Positions 14,417 to 17,256 of a DNA stretch of 17,256 nt are shown here, piece after piece. The position numbers and the translations under genes are program-made. The DNA is from an uncultured Oscillospiraceae bacterium (GTDB lineage: Bacteria; Bacillota; Clostridia; Oscillospirales; Acutalibacteraceae). Numbering within the stretch: the first letter of the stretch is position 1; each line of letters begins with the position of its first letter. A model generated the notes under the pieces. That model made no database searches. It was given only the letters and a program-made list of their open reading frames with translations, and had not been told where the DNA came from. The stretch covers positions 1-17,256 of the forward strand of contig UQLQ01000033.1 in the NCBI GenBank assembly GCA_900541905.1, given 5' to 3'.

Positions 14417-15271
14417 ATGGATAATGCATTAGTAGTAAAACAATTATCAAAGGTATATTCAAATTTTGAATTAAAAAATATCTCTTTTGAAATTCCAAAA
14501 GGTAAGATCATGGGATTAGTAGGAGAAAACGGAGCAGGAAAAAGCACTACAATTAATGGTATACTTGATTTGATAAAGCCGGATTATGGAGAAGTAAGAT
14601 TTTGGGGACAACAATTAACTAATAATCATAAACTAAAAGAAGACATAGGTGTTGTGTTTGACGAAGTAAATTTCTATGAGACATTAACTCCCAAAAAGGT
14701 AGGAAACATTGCAAAGAATGCATATACAAAATGGGATATGGAGTTATATCGTAAGTATATAAAGCGTTTTGATATACCAGAAGATAAAGAGATAAAAACA
14801 TTGTCCAAAGGAACAAAAATGAAATTGTGTATTGCAGTGGCAATGTCTCATAATCCCAAATTACTTATTTTGGACGAAGCAACAAGTGGGCTTGATCCGA
14901 TTGTGCGTAACGATGTGTTAGAAGTATTTTTAGAATTTGTACGTGATACTGAAAATTCTATTTTAATATCATCACATATTACAACAGATTTGGAGAAAGT
15001 GGCAGATTATATAACGTTTATTCACAATGGAAAACTTCTTTTCTGCAACTCCAAGAGTGAGCTATTAAATAAATATGGTATTATTCAGTGTAGACAGAAT
15101 GAATTTGATTTAATTGATAAAAATGACATTCTAGCTTGCAGAAAGGAAAACTCTCAATGGCAGATACTGGTAGCGAATAAGAAAATAGCAGAAAATAAGT
15201 ATAACTTAAATATTGAAAATACTACACTTGAAGATATTCTTTTATTGTTTGTGAAAGGAGAGCGGGGATAA
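14417..15271 (+). CDS. ABC transporter ATP-binding subunit (ABC-2 type, immunity or export)
   Basis: The cytoplasmic ATPase of a two-part ABC-2 transporter, 284 residues. Walker A is GENGAGKSTT (~37-46), the signature LSKGTKMKL (~136-144) and Walker B LLILDEATSGLDP (~156-168); the His loop is ISSHIT. The signature has LSKGT in place of LSGGQ, as is common in the YtrB/PmtA-like group. The C-terminal ~70 residues end in TTLEDILLLFVKGE, as in that group. An ATG eight codons upstream (14393) is in frame, but AGGAGGTGAT (14404-14413) fits only ATG 14417. It lies at the end of the biosynthetic operon, and its stop overlaps the permease start by one base. Such pairs often expel the mature peptide from the producer's membrane; a specific export role cannot be excluded. 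Confidence 0.88.
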   Translation: MDNALVVKQLSKVYSNFELKNISFEIPKGKIMGLVGENGAGKSTTINGILDLIKPDYGEVRFWGQQLTNNHKLKEDIGVVFDEVNFYETLTPKKVGNIAKNAYTKWDMELYRKYIKRFDIPEDKEIKTLSKGTKMKLCIAVAMSHNPKLLILDEATSGLDPIVRNDVLEVFLEFVRDTENSILISSHITTDLEKVADYITFIHNGKLLFCNSKSELLNKYGIIQCRQNEFDLIDKNDILACRKENSQWQILVANKKIAENKYNLNIENTTLEDILLLFVKGERG

Positions 15272-15918
15272 TGAAAAGTCTTATTTTAAAAGATCTTTAT
15301 AATATCGGGCATAATTTGAAATCCATGCTATTTATTTTAATAGTCTTTGCGTTTGCGGTTATTCCTTTTTCTGGCATAAGTAGTTATATTTTTATTTGCG
15401 CAATTTTGTGTAGTATGATGATTGTAACTACTTTTACATTTGATGACAGTTCACATTGGCTAAGATATGCTCTAATATTACCTATTACAAAAAAGGATAT
15501 TGTATTAGCAAAATTTGTAACATTATTTATTTTTTCAAGCCTCGGTTCTCTGTTTGGACTGATTTTAGGATTAGTAGGTGGAATTATCATAAATGATGTG
15601 GGATTTAATTCATATGATATATTAGAGTTGCTGTTTATTGCTTTAGTTGCACTAGTTATAGCTATGATTTTTGGTGGGATGTCGATCCCACTCGTATTGA
15701 AATTTGGAGCCGAAAAAGGCCGATTGCTTCTCATGGTATCCTTTTTATTTCCGGCGGGCCTTTTTTGGGGAATATATCAATTACTAATGTTACTTGGTGT
15801 CAAATTAACTCAAGATGTACTTTTTGTATTTCTTTGCTGCTCTCCCATTATTGCATTAATATGGGATTATATAATGTATAAAATAAGTATTAGTGTTTTT
15901 GATAAAAGAAAAAATTGA
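15271..15918 (+). CDS. ABC-2 type transporter permease
   Basis: The membrane partner of the preceding ATPase: 215 residues with about six hydrophobic segments (approximately residues 15-35, 37-55, 80-105, 115-140, 150-172 and 183-205). The family features are the opening KSLILKDLYNI, the acidic FTFDDSSHWLRYALILPITKKDIVLAKF coupling region after the second segment, and the size, which fits the ABC2_membrane_5 permease group (PmtB-like). Start and stop are coupled: TAA of the ATPase and ATG 15271 share one base, and GAGAGCGGGG upstream gives the ribosome binding site. The two genes form the last part of the operon, and self-protection against the peptide product is the most likely job (inference from position). 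Confidence 0.85.
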   Translation: MKSLILKDLYNIGHNLKSMLFILIVFAFAVIPFSGISSYIFICAILCSMMIVTTFTFDDSSHWLRYALILPITKKDIVLAKFVTLFIFSSLGSLFGLILGLVGGIIINDVGFNSYDILELLFIALVALVIAMIFGGMSIPLVLKFGAEKGRLLLMVSFLFPAGLFWGIYQLLMLLGVKLTQDVLFVFLCCSPIIALIWDYIMYKISISVFDKRKN

Positions 15919-16011
15919 TAATAAAATATTAAGAAATGAATTCAAATAGATGATTCAGAAAAGTAATTTGTGGAAAATGCAAAGAGAGATTGATTAAGAT
16001 GAGGTACATGC

Positions 16012-16761
16012 ATGGCATATGAAGCATACTTAGATAAAGAAAAAAAATTTATTTTAAAAGCCAAAGATGCAGCAATTAATCATATTAGCCAGACATTTTA
16101 TTGTAAAACTTTAGGGTGTAAGGCGTGTATGACATTAGTAGATGCGTCACATCCAGAAAGTGCATATTTTCGAAGACTACCCAATAGCCCTGAACATGCT
16201 AGTATATTTTGCAGTGCAGACGGTAATTTTAATCCAACAGAATATGAAGAAAAGAAATTTGATTTTGAATATCTAGCAGAAAAAATAATGAAGGAACATG
16301 ATAGAAAAAAAAGTTATCGCTTAAAAAATATTGTGATAAATGGTGGTGGCGGAAAGAAAAGTATATCGACAGTTAAACAAATGTATTTGATGTGTAGAAA
16401 GTATGCGGTATATAATGGCATTAGAACAAATCAAATTTTGGCAGATGAAAGAAACTTTACAGAAAATAGAAATGGTATATTAGGGAAAAAAATAGTTCAA
16501 TGCACGTATTATCATAAGATTAAAAATGAATTTTCATGTATTATGAACTATCCATCTTTCCCATATCCATCTGGAAAGTATATTCGAATTGACTTTGAAA
16601 AGAGTAAATTGTTCTGGGAATTTTATAATAAAGTGAAAACATCAAATCATAAAGAACTAATTTTGGTTTTAGGAGATTGGAAAACCAGGAAAGTAGGAGA
16701 TGATTACATAGCAGAATGTGTGATATATAGAAATAGGCAATATAGTTTTTTAAAATCTTAG
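16012..16761 (+). CDS. Protein of unknown function with an N-terminal Cys/His (probable zinc) cluster
   Basis: I do not recognise this 249-residue protein. The N-terminal 70 residues contain Cys31, Cys36, Cys39, His47, His62 and Cys67 (FYCKTLGCKAC ... SPEHASIFC), a likely zinc-binding site that is reminiscent of the zinc fingers heading CoiA-like and similar mobile-element proteins, but not a clear match. The rest is mixed alpha/beta with basic patches (residues ~97-135, INGGGGKKSISTVKQ) and several aromatic-rich strands toward the C-terminus (FPYPSGKYIRIDF). There is no signal peptide or membrane segment. It starts at ATG 16012 after GAGG (~15996-15999), 93 bp behind the permease gene, on the same strand; no terminator separates them, so it may be cotranscribed, but its content suggests island or DNA-related functions rather than peptide synthesis. 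Confidence 0.7.
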   Translation: MAYEAYLDKEKKFILKAKDAAINHISQTFYCKTLGCKACMTLVDASHPESAYFRRLPNSPEHASIFCSADGNFNPTEYEEKKFDFEYLAEKIMKEHDRKKSYRLKNIVINGGGGKKSISTVKQMYLMCRKYAVYNGIRTNQILADERNFTENRNGILGKKIVQCTYYHKIKNEFSCIMNYPSFPYPSGKYIRIDFEKSKLFWEFYNKVKTSNHKELILVLGDWKTRKVGDDYIAECVIYRNRQYSFLKS

Positions 16762-17012
16762 AAAAACGTTGCTTGTTTATTTTAATGATGACTCTCTTCA
16801 ATATATTAAACATTGTGCAAATTTTAAAATTTATAAACGAAATTCTTTTATGATGATATGACAACAGAGTTTATACTGCTTTATTTTAAAAGATTCGTTA
16901 TATTACAAGTTTTGGAAGAGAGACAGAAAAAAGAATAGAGTATTAAAATTATCATTAAATAGATTAAAGGTAGGATTATAAACCAAGATGGAAATACTGT
17001 ATAGTTAAATTT

Positions 17013-17075
17013 GTACCCTAATAGTAAGACATAGAAAAGAGTATGTGTTGAATCGTTAGGGTACTTTTGTTATTT
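17013..17075 (+). terminator. Possible terminator hairpin
   Basis: GTACCCTAA (17013-17021) pairs perfectly with TTAGGGTAC (17056-17064), followed directly by TTTTGTTATTT. The loop is long (34 nt), so it may be a weak terminator or simply an inverted repeat. It is the first candidate stop after the gene ending at 16761. Confidence 0.4.
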
Positions 17076-17112
17076 AAGAAAAAAGTAGCGAAAGCACATA
17101 TGTGCGAGGAAA

Positions 17113-17211
17113 AGAGTAATCATCACTCACAGAAACAGAGATTTTACAAAGAAAGAAATAAAAATATTGTCTTTTAATCCTAATGGTAGAAATGCTTTTG
17201 TGGTAGTGTAA
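17113..17211 (+). pseudogene. Possible relic of a transposase helix-turn-helix N-terminus
   Basis: A frame with RDFTKKEIKILSFNPNGRN runs to TAA 17209-17211. The FTKKEI-x-L-x-x-NP pattern resembles the first residues of helix-turn-helix proteins of IS3-like elements in clostridia. There is no start codon with a ribosome binding site and the match ends after about 20 residues, so at best this is a remnant. Confidence 0.2.
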
Positions 17212-17256
17212 AATAGTTTGTGTTTTTGGTAAAAAATAACTCCTTTTTGGTAAGAA

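Larger units (their letters stand above)
16762..17256. other. Non-coding tail of the window
   Basis: No complete gene is seen. The stretch holds the hairpin at 17013-17064 and a short open frame (17113-17211) that ends at TAA. The remainder is AT-rich without strong ribosome binding sites on either strand. Confidence 0.5.

Overview
The window looks like an accessory region from a low-GC Gram-positive gut-type clostridium (Lachnospiraceae-like is my best guess; the sequence gives no direct taxonomic marker). The reasons are AT-rich coding DNA with strong AGGAGG ribosome binding sites, an agr-type cyclic-peptide quorum-sensing system with clostridial features, and IS1634, IS256 and IS110 family elements. 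The insertion sequences look visibly richer in G+C than the rest.

Layout. Positions 1-1870 hold the tail of an unidentified gene, an inverted repeat, a decayed IS1634-type transposase and, abutting it in the opposite orientation, the start of a decayed IS256-type transposase. Positions 1876-6806 hold an agr system in an unusual order: agrA (-), agrB (+), agrC (-), then an IS110-type element with one in-frame stop, then agrD (+), a 49-residue gene with the typical Cys ring segment and PKIP tail. agrB and agrC converge on one bidirectional terminator. Three promoters (agrA, agrB, and one pointing at the IS110 element and agrD) carry tandem half-sites exactly 21 bp apart, 28-31 bp upstream of the -10, as expected for a LytTR-type AgrA regulator.

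Positions 7485-15918 form a rightward operon that I read as a RiPP (ribosomally made, post-translationally modified peptide) gene cluster: a C39-peptidase ABC exporter; a 62-residue precursor with a double-glycine leader and a small, Gly/Val/Ala/Pro-rich core with a single Cys; a PqqD-like RiPP recognition protein; two paralogous cobalamin-binding-domain radical SAM enzymes; between them a PqqD-SPASM protein that keeps the complete auxiliary Fe-S cysteine pattern but has lost the radical SAM CX3CX2C motif; and a two-gene ABC-2 transporter suited to self-protection or export. I cannot match this gene combination to a RiPP class I know, so it is the best candidate for an undescribed system.

Working model (inference): AgrB matures AgrD into a thiolactone signal, AgrC senses it, and AgrA activates the 21-bp-spaced promoters. 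The RiPP operon next to agrD may be controlled by cell density, although only one convincing AgrA-like half-site lies upstream of it. The RRE proteins bring the leader to the radical SAM enzymes, the C39 exporter cuts after Gly-Gly and secretes the product, and the ABC-2 pair protects the producer. A gene of unknown function with a Cys/His cluster (16012-16761) and about 500 bp of non-coding, relic-bearing DNA close the window.
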